From the NCBI GenBank assembly GCA_030704615.1, contig CM060731.1:33790001-33854000 (forward strand): DNA of 64,000 bases, written 5' to 3'. Origin of the DNA: Takakia lepidozioides. Lineage: Eukaryota; Streptophyta; Takakiopsida; Takakiales; Takakiaceae. The position numbers and the translations under genes were made by a program. Below, in pieces: positions 11,463 to 22,966 of this stretch. Under the pieces are notes generated by a model that was not told where the DNA came from, made no database searches, and was given only the letters and a program-made list of their open reading frames with translations. Numbering within the stretch: the stretch's first letter is position 1; each line of letters starts with the position of its first letter.

Positions 11463-14400
11463 TTAAGTCTGACTCAGAGTCAGTACGCCGGTCAATAAAA
11501 AGTCATGGGATAGAGTCTCGGCGGCATGAAGTGTCATTGCTTCGGCATACATAGGAAGCAGAAAATTGGAAAGGGGGCTGTCGAAAACAGACTCGCCACA
11601 AATGGGGGTATCTCCTGAAGATCCATCGCTGCCTTTCCTGCAAGTCACAGCCCCAAAAAAGTTATTACTGTAAATTTGATGTCCGAGAAATTGAGTATGG
11701 CTCCCAAAGTGGGTTTAGGACTTACTCACATGAAAAGTCGTTGTCGATCTGCTTATCCTCGGGATCGTCATCATTTCGGATTTGAATCCTCTCAGTCCAT
11801 GTGCCTGAAGTGGAGCCAGACAAAAGGGGGAGGAGCACTGTCTTGTAAAGGTCAGAATCACCCTCCATGCCAAAAAAGCTTCTTCCGCCTGCCTTGCATG
11901 CATGGTAAGTTGCTCCTACACCAGACAGGAGGACATGAATAGGTTGGTGGGGGGGGATTTAAGAAGATGAAACTAGTGAAAGAAAATCAATTCGGAAGGG
12001 AGAGAACGAACCTGTGGACACAGAAAGATCGACCACCCGTGCAAAATGGTGGCTGCATGACTCCAGCAGTATCTGCATGAACGCTGGGGTTTTGTCTTTT
12101 GCACCTCTCCAGGGAGTGCTATCTGGTCTCTTGAGAATCTGACTAGACTGCATGAAGTTGTACAAAATGTCATCGACATGTAGCTCATACGGGGGGTTGA
12201 CGAAACAACCCTGGTTAGAAATCTCAAAGCTGCGGACGGAGGATGGTGTCTTTGAGGTGCGAATCCTCCGCAGGCAGATCGCCTCGAACATCCTCGTCTG
12301 CCAAAGACTGCAGGTTATGGTGGTAAACACAAACTATAGTGGAAGTTTGTACATTGGCTATTCAAAACACAGGCATATAACAATCTGTTTTGTCTCTAAT
12401 CTGTGATGATCGGTGTCGATCATTACATATTCTTCTAGAGTGGAGCTGCAGAGAACATTGAAACGCAGCATGAAAGCACAAGCTGAAGGGAGACGGCATA
12501 CCAGCTGACCAGGACAACCCCCTTTCACAAGGTAGAGGCTGTTCACACAATTCCATGTGCGCAAAACTTCAAACCCAGAGGACTTCAGGTATGATGCCAA
12601 TGCCCGACGACTATCTTTGTCACATGACTGAAAAAGCAGAAGTGTCCCTGCATCAGAGAGGAAATTATTGCAGAACCCGAACACCCAACTCCAATAGTTG
12701 TCATCGAATTTGTTCCAGCTTGGCGTCTTGCCCTTTGGAAGAACTTCTGGCACAGCCTGGCCGTCCGGGATGTCGAGAATGACCATGTCAGCCGCAAATA
12801 TTTTCTGCACACCGCACACGAAGGTGGGACCAGTGCTCACCTGCAACAGAAATGTTCATTTTTAGAACGAAGACAATAATGTTTTCAAAGAACCAAACTT
12901 TAATACTGCAAATGACACTTACAGATGCAAAGGAAAGAAAATCAAATTCTCACCAGATTAAGGAATGAGATCCAGGTAGGCAAAGACACCCTAGTGTATC
13001 CGCTCTTTCGACTCTGCATCATCGTCAGCCAACCCTCATTGACAATCTTAATCTCTCATGCTGAATCAGCACGGGAAGGGTGTGGCCTGGCATCGAACAC
13101 GCACTGAATTGTGCGGGTATACCTTCCAACAGTGAAGTCCTTCTCACTCTCCTTTTCCTTCTCCATCTCCTTTTCTTTCTCCTTCCCCTTGTCCTTTTCC
13201 TTCTCCTTGTCCTTGGACTTGTCTTTGTCCTTTGGCTTTGCTGGTGATATGGCTATGACATCAGGAGCCTTGTCTTTTGGTTTGCGCCCCGCCTTCTTGC
13301 CCTTCTGCGTCGTTTCCTGAGCATCAGGCTCCTTGGCAGCCAATGTTGCTATGTTTCTTTGGTACTCCTCGTCATTCAGAGGCGCCAGCATCTCAGCATT
13401 ATTGTTCAAATATTTCATGTGCTGCTCTTGAAAGGTCATGTGCTCAGGTGGGCAGTCTAGGTACCAACCACGGTCTCTGAAGTGAGAATGACTCCAGTCC
13501 TTCAATATCCCTGTAGTGTACATGGTTGGATCGTTTGCAGGGTCCGACCACATGTCAAGATAGTCTGGAATACCGCTAAGGTGATTTCCATCCATAAGCA
13601 CATATTTCGTGTACCTGTGAAACACGAGACAAAACCCAACCCACCAAAGTGCGAAATGAGTAAGATGCCAGTAGCACAGAATGAAAAAAATGAGGAAGGA
13701 AATGGAGCTCAGAACAGCTCTAAGGAGCTCTCAGGAGCTCACAACAGCTCTGGATGTGAATGTCCTCAACGACATTCACAAAATTCCATTCAAGGACACT
13801 GCAAACACACCCTAAGTTCCTAATCCAGGTGAATGCAATCTCTGGCTTTGAAATGACACAGACATAGAAGTGAATGTCGGCAACGACATTCACTTTGGAT
13901 CTGTGATTACACTGCTAACAAAGCCTAACAATTTCTCACCAGAGGCAACACAATTTCCAGTAGGACATTCAACATATAAAACGTACAATAAATCTCAGGA
14001 GCTCACAACAGCTCTGGATGTGAATGTCGTCAACGCCATTCACAAAATTCCATTCAAGGACACTGCAAACACACCCTAAGTTCCTAATCTAGGTGAATGC
14101 AATCTCTAGCTTTGGAAGGACACAGACATAGAAGTGAATGTCGGCAACGACATTCACTTTGGATCTGTGATTACACTGCTAATAAAGCCTAACGATTTCT
14201 CACAAGAGGCAACACAGTTTCCAGTAGGACATTGCACCTGTACACAACTCACATCATGGCCCACTCTCCCCCAACCTGACTGTCAAAGTCGTTGGACCAT
14301 AAAATGTTGCCATCCTTGGAGAACTCTCGGAAAAAACAATATCTCCAGGTGAGACCTCTCCACTTCCTTATGTATGCCTCCAATGTCATTTGGGGCGGGG

Positions 14401-15930
14401 AAACAATAGAAATGTTCAAGTCCTTCAAAGTCTGTTCGAGCACAATGATGGCGCGCTTCTCCAACTGACTCCAAAATGTAGCCTTGTGAAGCCAGTTGTC
14501 AAACACAATGTCACTGATTCCTTCCACCTTTGTGTTAGGCTGTATAGTGCTCTTTGGGAACTGATTCAAGTCCTTCACTGTCTGATCTGAGTTCCAAATC
14601 TCCAGCCATCTTATTTTGGTTTGGGGTTCGACCATGGAGATGGCCAGCTGGTGCAATTTCTCTTGCTGCATCTCCGGGTGCACATGCTTGTCATAGTGAA
14701 ATTTGATCTACAGAAGGAACTCAGCACCAAGGCCAGGATCTACTATTCTAAGCTGCTTTCCGAAGGCGGACATCAGTTTGGTTCTGCGGATTTCATACTC
14801 CTTCTTTATTGCTGCTTCCACACCCTTTGATGTCATAAGTTCCTCTGTTGTAGTGCGGTAGTATTCGGATTTCCCCTTCTCAGCTGTCTCTGCCAGTTCT
14901 TGCTACATTGATCCAAATAGGAATGAGTACAAAACGAAATACAAACATGTATTCAAAAAGACAAGTGAGTACAGGCTCGGCCTTACCGCATACATGTACT
15001 CCAGAAATGCCTCTCGAGTCAAAGAATACCAAGTGCCTGCAGCTCTTCCTGTTTCGCACTTCTTGATTATATCGGGGTGGAGTACTGTGCAAAAATCATC
15101 CAGCTTCATCAGACCAATCCTCTGAATTCGAAACAGTGTGTGGACCAAGCCTGTTGTCACATGCGATTTCTCTGTCGATCTGCAAAAAGATTGGAAACAA
15201 TGCATTGGTAAACATCGTTTTTGGTGGGATTAGCAAGACATTAGAGAGGCAATGGAGTCTCTAGGATGACTTACTTGTTCACGTCGTGCATAGCTGTAAG
15301 AAGCCTAGCGATGTCGTTTCCAGGATCCAAAACCATTGCTTCTATAGCAACATGCTTGTCTTTGTCTTTCGCATGATGTTTCTGAATGTATCCCATCCAT
15401 GCCAGCAATCGGTGGTTGCCGTCCCAGACGTAGAACATGTGGTTGCAGAATTGCTGGGTGTTTCTTCCCATCATGAGGCCCAGCTCGAACTCCTCATTAA
15501 CATCCTTCCAACACTCATCCCAGGTATCTGTGATCTCAGGAGACACTAATGTGCTCTTCCCATTTGTATCCGTCAGTGACACATAAAAAACTTGTGCACC
15601 GAGTCTGTATCCATGCACGAAATCAGTTTCCAATTTTGTAATGTCATGGGAAAGAGGATGACGCACAACAGACATAGATATCATCCGGCATAGTGGGATG
15701 TCCAGACGCCCTCCAGAGACGAGCATGTCCCTAATAACCTCCTGAGAGTTTACCTTTTGGAATGACATGAGTTCTTTCACCTTGTCAAAGGTAGTGCACT
15801 TCAGGTTCATCTGCTTCATCGCTATTCTCAGAGCTCTTGGCAGACTCGTCCCCATCTCTAGAACCTTTTGCCTTTGTTCCTGTCTGCTTGCACTATTACA
15901 GATTGACGTTTTTATGACTATGGATATCAC
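11463..15930 (-). pseudogene. ParB-like + beta-class DNA amino-methyltransferase gene, multi-exon
   Basis: Minus-strand exons, approximate: 15900-15275, 15179-14987, 14902-14253, 13614-13123, 12840-12502, 12297-12012, 11915-11730, possibly 11637-11463. Exon 1 has YVWDGNHRLLAWMGYI, a ParB/sulfiredoxin-like D-G-N-H-R signature. Exon 4 has a Lys/Glu-repeat linker (KDKDKSKDKEKEK). Exon 5 gives ADMVILDIPDG then SDAGTLLLFQS, a motif IV-like strand and the next strand of a Rossmann methyltransferase. Exons 6-7 give PWRGAKDKTPAFMQILLESC, then VVDLSVSTGATYHACKAGGR and SFFGMEGDSDLY, matching the C-terminal motif I/II of beta-class N4/N6 enzymes (DPFAGSGT...GIE). Motif order IV then I is the beta order. 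The usual DPPY is DIPD here; an NPPY occurs later (exon 6). An in-frame TAG at 14708-14710 interrupts exon 3, and two junction phases do not fit. Gene-family assignment is by motifs only. Confidence 0.6.
13731..14240. repeat. Two-copy tandem duplication (263 bp) inside an intron
   Basis: The block beginning TCAGGAGCTCACAACAGC at 13731 repeats at 13994, with matching inner parts (AGTGAATGTCGGCAACGAC at about 13870 and 14132). Each copy holds a perfect 10-bp inverted repeat, GTGAATGTCG-gcaa-CGACATTCAC. It sits between exons of the methyltransferase-like gene. Confidence 0.85.
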
Positions 15931-17090
15931 TGCATTTGCAGTGATAAGTGCTTTTACGACTACCTCACTCTACAGTGACAAACACAAAGTCAGTTCTACC
16001 ATGACTACGGAGTGATAAGTGCGAAGTCATGGTCGTCACTGAGGACGTGGCATGGGATAGTGATGCAGGGTTTGGTGATGTAGTAATCACAGAAATAACT
16101 ACACGACTGTAAGTTATGACTACATCACTACAGCATTGCGCCTACATGGAGAGGCTTGTGCGTGACACGTGGGATCCTTGGGATTTGACATGTGAGACCA
16201 TATTGTACAGTGGACTACACGACTACACGGCGTGTAGTCATTACTAACATGATAACTACATTACTACAGAAGTCCGCCTACATGGATAGTTGTCTGCGTG
16301 ACACACGTAATCCCTCTGCTATGACACGTGTCCAAATCGTGGGATGGAATATAGTGATGTAGGCGTAACTTTATAACTACATGACTACATTGTGTGACTA
16401 CACTGATGACTATATAATTACTCAGTACATCGCTGAGGATGACATGTGGCACATTTCCTGAATACATGTATGACTACATTACTATGGGTGTGACTATATC
16501 ACTACAACACTACAAATGCCACGTGGTCTTGTTGGAGTATGTGTGAATGACACGTGTAGGTCATGTAGATTTTGAAATTTGTGATATGTTATTCAATTTC
16601 AAATGACTAATTTAACTAGTAAATTAAAGTAAATTAATATGAAATTTAAACAAACCATGTAGAGCTCTCATAAGCACGGCAATTGCCAAAGCAATTGGCC
16701 CTCTATATCAAGACACACCCCCTCTGCAGGGAAAGAGAGCTTGCATTAATCTTCCAATGACCAAAGAGTGGACCCCCAACCCTGCTGGCAGTTGCAAAGT
16801 GTGACAAAGACTGATTCTACCACCAACCCTGTTGCATAGACTGACAGAAGCACCAATATCATACAGTCTGAAAGACAACTACAATCAAATATGCCATCCA
16901 TAGAAACAGGAACATCACATCACAGCACACACATTCATGTGGTGTTCGAACCAGTCTTTGTATATAAATTCACAAAATATATGCAATTGTTCAATCACAA
17001 TGTCGCTAAATACTTACCTGAAAAAAAACTAGATTCAACAGATACTGCTAGAAGTAAGGGCTTTATTGACAAACAAAGCAGTAGAACTTC
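15931..17090. repeat. ACTACATCACTAC-rich repeat region and AT-rich spacer
   Basis: From about 15930 to 16560 short motifs such as GACTACATCACTACA, GTAGTCAT and GACACGTG recur many times in both orientations, with no open frame. Similar motifs recur at 42230-42440 inside the TNP2 gene, so this may be a CACTA subterminal region or a MITE family. 16560-17090 is AT-rich with no gene seen. Confidence 0.5.
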
Positions 17091-18474
17091 CTAAACCTCA
17101 TGTCGCAGTAGCTTCAAACTCCAAAGTGTGGTGCTTCCTACCACATCCCCCAACACAGTCTGTTTCTTAACATCGTTGAGATATGGTAAAGGAGCGTTAG
17201 TGATGTATGCCTCTTTGATGTATATAGCCGCATACTCAGTTGGCATATCAGGATAGCCCTCACTTACCTTGCAGCCTTGCAGAGAACATATAATCCCTGA
17301 TCCAAGCTTTGTCCGTTTGGACATCACGTTAAGGAGCCAAACTTGGTCTCCCACCTTAAATTGTCATCCCAACACCCATTAGCAAAAACAATGAGTGAAA
17401 ATACCATGCACGCTAGACTACGGAGGTCCAAGCATTATAGTACTTATGTACCGGGAGGGGGGCTGTAACTATTAATAGGGATGGATATCATTGCAACTAT
17501 TATTGGATATCACTGCAAAATTGGAAAAGAAGGTCATGGACTTACACCAAGCTGACTTTCAGGCGTCTGCGAGAACTGCTTGAGATGGCTACTTTCCAGC
17601 TCCTCTGCTGACTTGTTGACAACATGGAGCCGCTTCATCATAGGTCCCTATATCTCAAACCATTACAATTTACATGCATGCATTACAATCTGAAATACAC
17701 TAGCTACATAGCTCACTCAAGAGAAACGCACTACTCATGCAATTCACAAGCAACCCAAGAATTCCAATTGTGGACCAGACTTACATTACATTGTTGTTCC
17801 TTCTGACGATTACACTGAGCAGAATTGTAGGGCTGTTGTCCAAAGAGAGGCTGAGACTTCAGAAACTGTGGAATACTAGGAGTATTGCTTGCCCTCTCCA
17901 AGAACGGCCACAACACATCGAGTAAATAACCATCTTTTGGCCCTGATGATCACATTTTCCATGGCTCCGGATATATCCCACTAAATGGAGGATTGTTTGA
18001 TGTCTTTCTTGGTGTGTCATCAACAAGAAGAGTGTCTTCAGGACCCCATTTTGGCCACTTTGCCCACACTCTTGATGGGTTCTTCAAATATATGGGCTTT
18101 GCATCAGCCCCCCTAGCCAATGGGTCAGTAAGCTCTTCACAGTAAAGGGCATCCCACTGGAAAATAAAATTAGTGTGCCCTTTGAAAATAAAGTCCACCA
18201 TCGGAATGAAGTTGCGAGCTTTGCAGCAAGACCACACTACCACCTCAAAGTGTGCAAAACACTTTTGCAAAAAAGAAATACAGCTGGGTCTCAAAACTAC
18301 CATTTTCATCCCACACAACTTCCCCACAAATCCTTTGGGAGCAGTTGTTGGACCACTAGCAACATGAATGGATTCACAGAGCAATCCATTCACATCCAAA
18401 ACTAGCAAGCTTGTGGCCGCTACGCCCTGCGGCCTTTCATCGCTTGCGAGGTGGGGGAGACTGTAAACGCTCAC
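17091..18474 (-). pseudogene. FCP1-like (NLI-interacting factor) HAD phosphatase domain
   Basis: The main frame (18474-17950) reads LLVLDVNGLLCE (HAD motif I, D-x-N in place of D-x-D), then FEVVVWSCCKARN, FIFQWDALYCEEL, KNPSRVWAKWP and DTLLVDDTPRK (motif III), NNPPFSGIYPEPW: the order of FCP1-like CTD-phosphatase domains. After an in-frame TGA (17950-17952) the same frame continues KDGYLLDVLWPFLER, SIPQFLKSQPLFG to about 17780. Later exons lie near 17646-17568 and 17354-17091, with GTAAG donors. Loss of the second motif-I Asp suggests weak or no catalysis. The frame overlaps the end of the TnpA-like frame (stop at 18437), so it is either a fused downstream part of that gene or a captured neighbour. 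Confidence 0.7.
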
Positions 18475-18929
18475 CTGGCTTCAACATATCAGCCCCAGTG
18501 GGATGCACAACCAATTGAAATGCCGTAGCATCTGTCCCATCCTCCCCATGTGAATTCCCCAAGGAATCATGCATACCTGAATCCGGTGTACCGGGCTTCC
18601 CAGACATATCACGAGCATCATGATCAGTAGCTTCCTTTGTACCAGAGGCAGACAGACTTGAAATTGTTGTCTCAGTGCCTGCCTTCCCTATGGCGAACTG
18701 CTTGGACAGATGCAAACCATCATCGGTGATAGGGTTAGGGGAGAGTTGAGATTGAGCGCCAGTTACGGTCTCAAACCGCGATGCCAATCTTTTTGATACA
18801 GTGACACCAGAACCATTCATGCCATATGTCACTGGACCTGCCAGGGGGACATTAACCCCCAATTTGAGCATCATTGCCTTCTGAGAGTCCATCATGTTCT
18901 GCATCCATGATTTCATCTCCAGCATATCA
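18437..18929 (-). pseudogene. TnpA/transposase_24-like gene, 3' part of split exon
   Basis: This minus-strand frame (Met/Ser/Thr-rich, ending in SPPPRKR and a stop at 18437) is the continuation of the exon that begins at 38427. Removing the element at 18940-38353 and one target duplication joins VDAMEKQVEAQG directly to SDMLEMKSWMQNMM with no frame change. The region is mostly low-complexity and probably disordered. Confidence 0.65.
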
Positions 18930-18939
18930 GACCCTTGAG
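18930..18939. repeat. 10-bp target-site duplication, left copy
   Basis: GACCCTTGAG directly precedes the left end of the Mutator-like element; the identical 10 bases follow its right end at 38354-38363. A duplication of 9-10 bp is typical of Mutator-like insertion. Confidence 0.88.
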
Positions 18940-19600
18940 GAGGTTTACTATTTCATGAGCCCATGAGCCCATGAGCCCATGAGCCTATGAGCTCATGAGC
19001 GGACATCCGCGGAATTGGAATTTTCCTGCCTTTATTGACGGTGTTATGTCCTCTTACCTCGGTAATAGGGTCTATTTCTCCTGGTCCAGGATGCGGAATG
19101 AGGTATTTCGGCGCCGTTATTTCCCAAGAGCAGTGTGCTAAAATGGTGTTTTGAAGACATCCACCGGGGTATTTTGGCACCGAAATTACCTCTTAAAATG
19201 TGATATAGTGCGGTATTTAATGGCGCAGAACGGGCTATTTGGGCGCCGAAATACCCAAGTGGAATGTGCTGAAGTGCCTTGTGCTGAAGGCTTCCATCGC
19301 GATATTTTGGTACAGTAATTCATCCGTGGAATTTTTGAGGCCCATATAACGAAGGCGCGCATTGGGCTATTTTGGCGCCAAATTTCTCAATAGGAATGTT
19401 AGAAACGGCAGGGTTTTCATGGCTTCAAGTTCTCGGCTCGATGGTGTGCATAAATTACTTGTAGGGTTCTTCACTGAAGTTTGCGTCTCTTCTGCTTTTA
19501 TTATACATTTTGGTTGGCGGAAGAAATGTAGGGAATCGGACAAGCAGTCTGAACACAATGATTTTTCAAATCGTCAATATTTTCATTAAGTGTTTCAGAA
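18940..19600. repeat. MULE-1 left terminal repeat, CATGAGCCC tandem and GGCGCC half-sites
   Basis: After the terminal repeat, CATGAGCCC recurs four to five times with a 9-bp period (18953-19000). From 19070 to 19390 there are spaced motifs such as TTGGCACCGAAATTACC, TTGGGCGCCGAAATACC and TTTTGGCGCCAAATTTC, looser versions of the palindrome of the main array. No gene was seen. Confidence 0.7.
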
Positions 19601-19632
19601 CTGTACAACAAAAGGATCCAAATGAGACTTTG

Positions 19633-20907
19633 CTATGGTGAGGATCCGCTATCACTGTCCGATGCATCCCCGGCCTCATGCAAGGATGGCTGCCTTCCAC
19701 CTGCCTCCGAACCTGCACTGCCGCTACCGCTGTTACTCTGAGAAGCCCTCCCCTCAAAAATACCATCCTCACCAGCCGGAACTGTCCACCTGGGTGCGGA
19801 AGTGTCCTCAACATTCCCCTCGCTCTCGGACGCGGATTCTATTACGAACTTCCCTACTCTGCCTTTCACAATTCTATGTTTGGCCTCACGCCTCATTATA
19901 ATTCTCTGCTCATTCCCGTATGTCAATTGCTCTAACCGAGTAGGCCTATCCTCCCTCCTGATGGCTTCTCTGGCAGCCGTGTCTGCATAGGCTGGTAGAA
20001 AAAAGGCTTCTGGGGACTCGCGAGAAACGATTTTCTGGCAAAGAATGGCCGATGCGATTCTGTCTCCTCCTCTGCAACAGGGTCCGATTCGGGCAAGTCT
20101 CCCAGCTTCTCCTCGTCAGACGACTCTGCAAGGCTGAGTGTACGCACAAACATAGAATGAAGTACATTAGAGAATTCAAACAGGGAATCATCGGCAGGTT
20201 GCATGGTCCCTACAACCGAAACCAATACACTTACTATGGTGCAACTCACTCGAAGACAGGCATTGGGGGAAGCGGCTTCGGGCGCCCCAACATCGAACGA
20301 ATTTCCTGGACTTCCTCCTCTTCATCTTCCTCCTCCCCTTCCACGTCATCTTCTGCGTTTTTGGGATCCTCAGTCGGAGGCAGACGCTGAAGGCCCACCA
20401 AATTGTAATCGTACAAGGCCATATCCCCCTCAAATGAGAACACAAATCGGTTCGACATCCTTCCCGCCCACATACAAGCACCTGCAAATTCATACGACAC
20501 AACCACAACCAAACTCAAGAATGAGTCGCTTCCTCGCACAAACAAACATACACAAACGGAAATGGTGTCAATTTTGGTGCCGCATTCAATTAACGTTCTC
20601 ACCTGTATTTGCAGTGATGTCGAGGACCCTGCCTTCAACATCCGTACATGTTTCCATGAGCGTCTGGGATGAATGCAGGACTCTTGGTCCTGCCATACCT
20701 CCATGGGTTGCCCGACAAATCACAAAGAATGTCCTTCTCTCCCACATGGTTGAACAGGACGTTATACTCCAGTGGATCAACTGTGGAATCAACAAGTCTT
20801 CCTGTTTCACGTAATTTGAATTTCTAATGTTTCTTCACGAAGCAAAATGCCTGAAAGATAAGAGTCTGCAGAGAAGGAAATGTCCTGGAGGTTTTGCTCC
20901 TCCGCAA
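19633..20907 (-). pseudogene. MULE-1 internal gene, 3' portion (split by retroelement)
   Basis: The minus-strand frame entering from the insertion point reads AEEQNLQDISFSADSYLSG, completing the frame that ends LGDDQNLLEL at 33334. Further down are an acidic stretch (EDDVEGEEEDEEEEV, near 20300), PPMPVFE, and a 3' exon of charged and Ser/Gly-rich sequence (TYGNEQRIIMRREAKHRI then SASESEGN, ending near 19633). Frames change between pieces, so introns or indels separate them. Family unknown; the acidic and basic patches would fit a nuclear DNA-binding accessory protein, but that is inference only. Confidence 0.5.
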
Positions 20908-21300
20908 TGTCAAGTTAAATAAGCACAGTGTGAAAACAGCTAGAATAAAACTAGTTATTTGTATTTAACACTTGGATTTAGGTCAAGTGTTAAATCAGGT
21001 GTCAAGTTTAGTTTGACACCTGGTCCGTCTTATCTTCACGAGAGCGGCAGTCGCGCGGCTCATCTTTCTCGAGTTGAGCCTGCGCGACCGAGCTCCTGCA
21101 TGTGTTTAGGTTTGAGTGTGCTTATGTAGGGGTACAGGTTGTTGTGGGTGGAGTCCCCATAGCTTGGGGTGCCCCTGGCTCGACTTCAGTTTCAATGAGT
21201 GATAGCGATGGATTTTATATGTCTTGTGTTGGGAGTGTGTGTCCTTTTTAGCTTGTTTATCACTCGAGAGAGATGAGGCTTGCATCTGTGAGTGCCAGAG
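20908..21300 (+). repeat. Retroelement 5' repeat A1 and conserved leader start
   Basis: Starts TGTCAAGTTAAATAAGCACA. It is nearly identical to 32889-33243 and similar to 52475-52828. Similarity to the second retroelement copy goes on past TTTATCA through CTCGAGAGAGAT to GAGTGCCAGAG at 21300, while the 3' copy switches at TTTATCA to the B sequence. No recognisable tRNA primer-binding site follows. Confidence 0.85.
20963..21022 (+). promoter_or_regulatory. Two adjacent perfect hairpins in the terminal repeat
   Basis: ATTTAACACTTG pairs with CAAGTGTTAAAT around a 9-base loop (20963-20995); immediately after, CAGGTGTCAA pairs with TTGACACCTG around a 7-base loop (20996-21022). A third, imperfect stem (GTCGCGCGGCTCA with TGAGCCTGCGCGAC) lies just downstream. 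All recur at 32944-33003, and with few changes in the copy at 52530-52590. They may be RNA structures for dimerisation, packaging or termination; function is inferred. Confidence 0.75.
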
Positions 21301-22480
21301 GTGAGTTTAGTTTTAAGCACTTGTGGTTTTTGTTTTAGAAGTGAGAGAAGAAAATTATGGTAGATTATGTTTGTGACAAGGCTGGTGGAGCAGCAGGATG
21401 ATGCGCAAATGTAAGGAAGACTATGTTTGTTGGTAGCTGCTGACAACCGTAACTTTGTCCCTGGACTTCTTCTCCGGAGGTGGAAGACTGTATGCAGCAT
21501 GCATGCAAGAGTGTGGTTGTGACAAGGGAACAAACGCTTGCGGTTGAATAGTTGTTGCAAGTTGGGCACTCGGTGCGTCGCTATAACTGCAACTGTACAG
21601 GAGCACCGCGAGAGGCAGATTGCTCTACAGCCTTTGCTGTACTTGGTCAGTCTAATGGTGACAAATCCAGACCTTGTTAAAGCAACATAGACAGAGAGGC
21701 GATTTATAGAAAGAAGGTGAGGAGCAGTGAAGAGTGTACGGGAAAGGGAGCCCTGGCAGCCATGGCATAGCATCGTGCTCCGCACCACGGGTTATCTCGA
21801 AAGAATCGATGAAGAGTAACGATGCGAAAAGCCGCTTACAGTGTTGAAAATATTCAACACAACATGCGGATTATCTACCTGAGTGCTTCTGAAGCTGCAT
21901 GGATTGAGCTTCTTCAACACAGCCAATGGAGTGTTCATTATATGACAGTTATGACCAAGGAAGTGAGGAAATGCCTCATCTGCTCATCTCAAGCTTTCCC
22001 GCTCTACAAGCTCCACGCTCAAGCTCTCGCTCCACGCTATAGCAGACATGGTGAAATGGAAGGGATGCACTCGGCTTTGTGGTAGCTGAAGCCAAGAGAC
22101 AGGGAAAACGATTGATACTCACCTTCACCAATAATTATTCTATCTTCGGTGGAAGACGCAATATGTGCAATGGGCGAGCCAGTATGCTAGTATTCATCTG
22201 AATTCGGAGGATGGCGGCGTATGTGAAGAACTGGGATTCTAACCATGTGTTGGAGCTGCAGGGAGGTAGCGTGGTGGCGTAGGGTCGCAAGCACGGGGTT
22301 GGGGACATTGGCTGGTAGGACAGCAACGGCAGTGGTAGCGCCGGCCGGGTAGAAGGCTGAACTGAAATGCTTGGTGTCAGTTGGAATGACCAGCAACCTT
22401 TCCCTCTAGCAAGTCCACCCAACATAGCTCAAAGCCGCAGGTGTAGCCAGCGTAGATCCAGAGTTCTTAAATACTTAGAC
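21301..22480 (+). other. Retroelement A leader, no gene recognised
   Basis: This segment is not shared with the second retroelement copy, whose leader at the same place is different. Short open frames only. Confidence 0.4.
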
Positions 22481-22560
22481 TTAATGCAGAGGACGTGGGG
22501 ATACCGAGATATGGAGTGAGTGGTTATCCAACCTTGAAGTTTGTGGCCAGTCTGAATGCT
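22481..22560 (+). pseudogene. Captured exon fragment, protein disulfide isomerase-like
   Basis: Behind an acceptor-like ATGCAG the frame reads EDVGIPRYGVSGYPTLKFVA. The YGVSGYPTLKF block is the hallmark of the thioredoxin fold of protein disulfide isomerases (the cis-proline segment). What follows (to 22764) is open but unlike PDI. It lies in the retroelement leader, so it is a captured gene piece rather than a working gene. Confidence 0.55.
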
Positions 22561-22965
22561 GTTGCTGCCCAACTTGGCCAGACACTCGGTACACGAGCTT
22601 GCAAAGCTGCAGGGAACGTTGCAGACAAGTCCAACGGGGATGTTGCGGTGGATCAGTATATCGCTAGCGGGTATGCTTCTACATTGAACATGAGCGCTAC
22701 CTGGATTGAGATAGTGCCTTGCCCTATCGGAGTATGCAGACCTATGCTCCAAGCTTCAACTAAATGACGAAGCTGATCTGGTTACTCTCTACTCTGTGGA
22801 TAGTCCAACACAGTTGCCTTTGTCAATAAGCTCCTTCACCACTTCCACATTTGACACTAGGTCCGAAGATTGTCTGAAGAGAGAGCAAGTGCAGATGGCA
22901 GCTGCCCACCAGGTTCTGACAGAGTATCATCACGGCTTGTCCCTGCATTAGGGATGGCTCGAGTG
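22561..22965 (+). other. Retroelement A leader between captured pieces
   Basis: The frame from 22561 stays open to 22764 with no known match, followed by sequence with no coding signal. Similarity to copy B begins abruptly at CCAAATTTCTG near 22967. Confidence 0.4.
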
Positions 22966-22966
22966 C

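Noticed and set aside
15919-17520. TGGATATCACTGCA at both 15922 and 17505 as a target duplication of a 1.6-kb element
   Set aside because: The interval contains the end of the FCP1-like gene and no terminal repeats, and neighbouring sequence shows partial tandem copies; coincidence is more likely.
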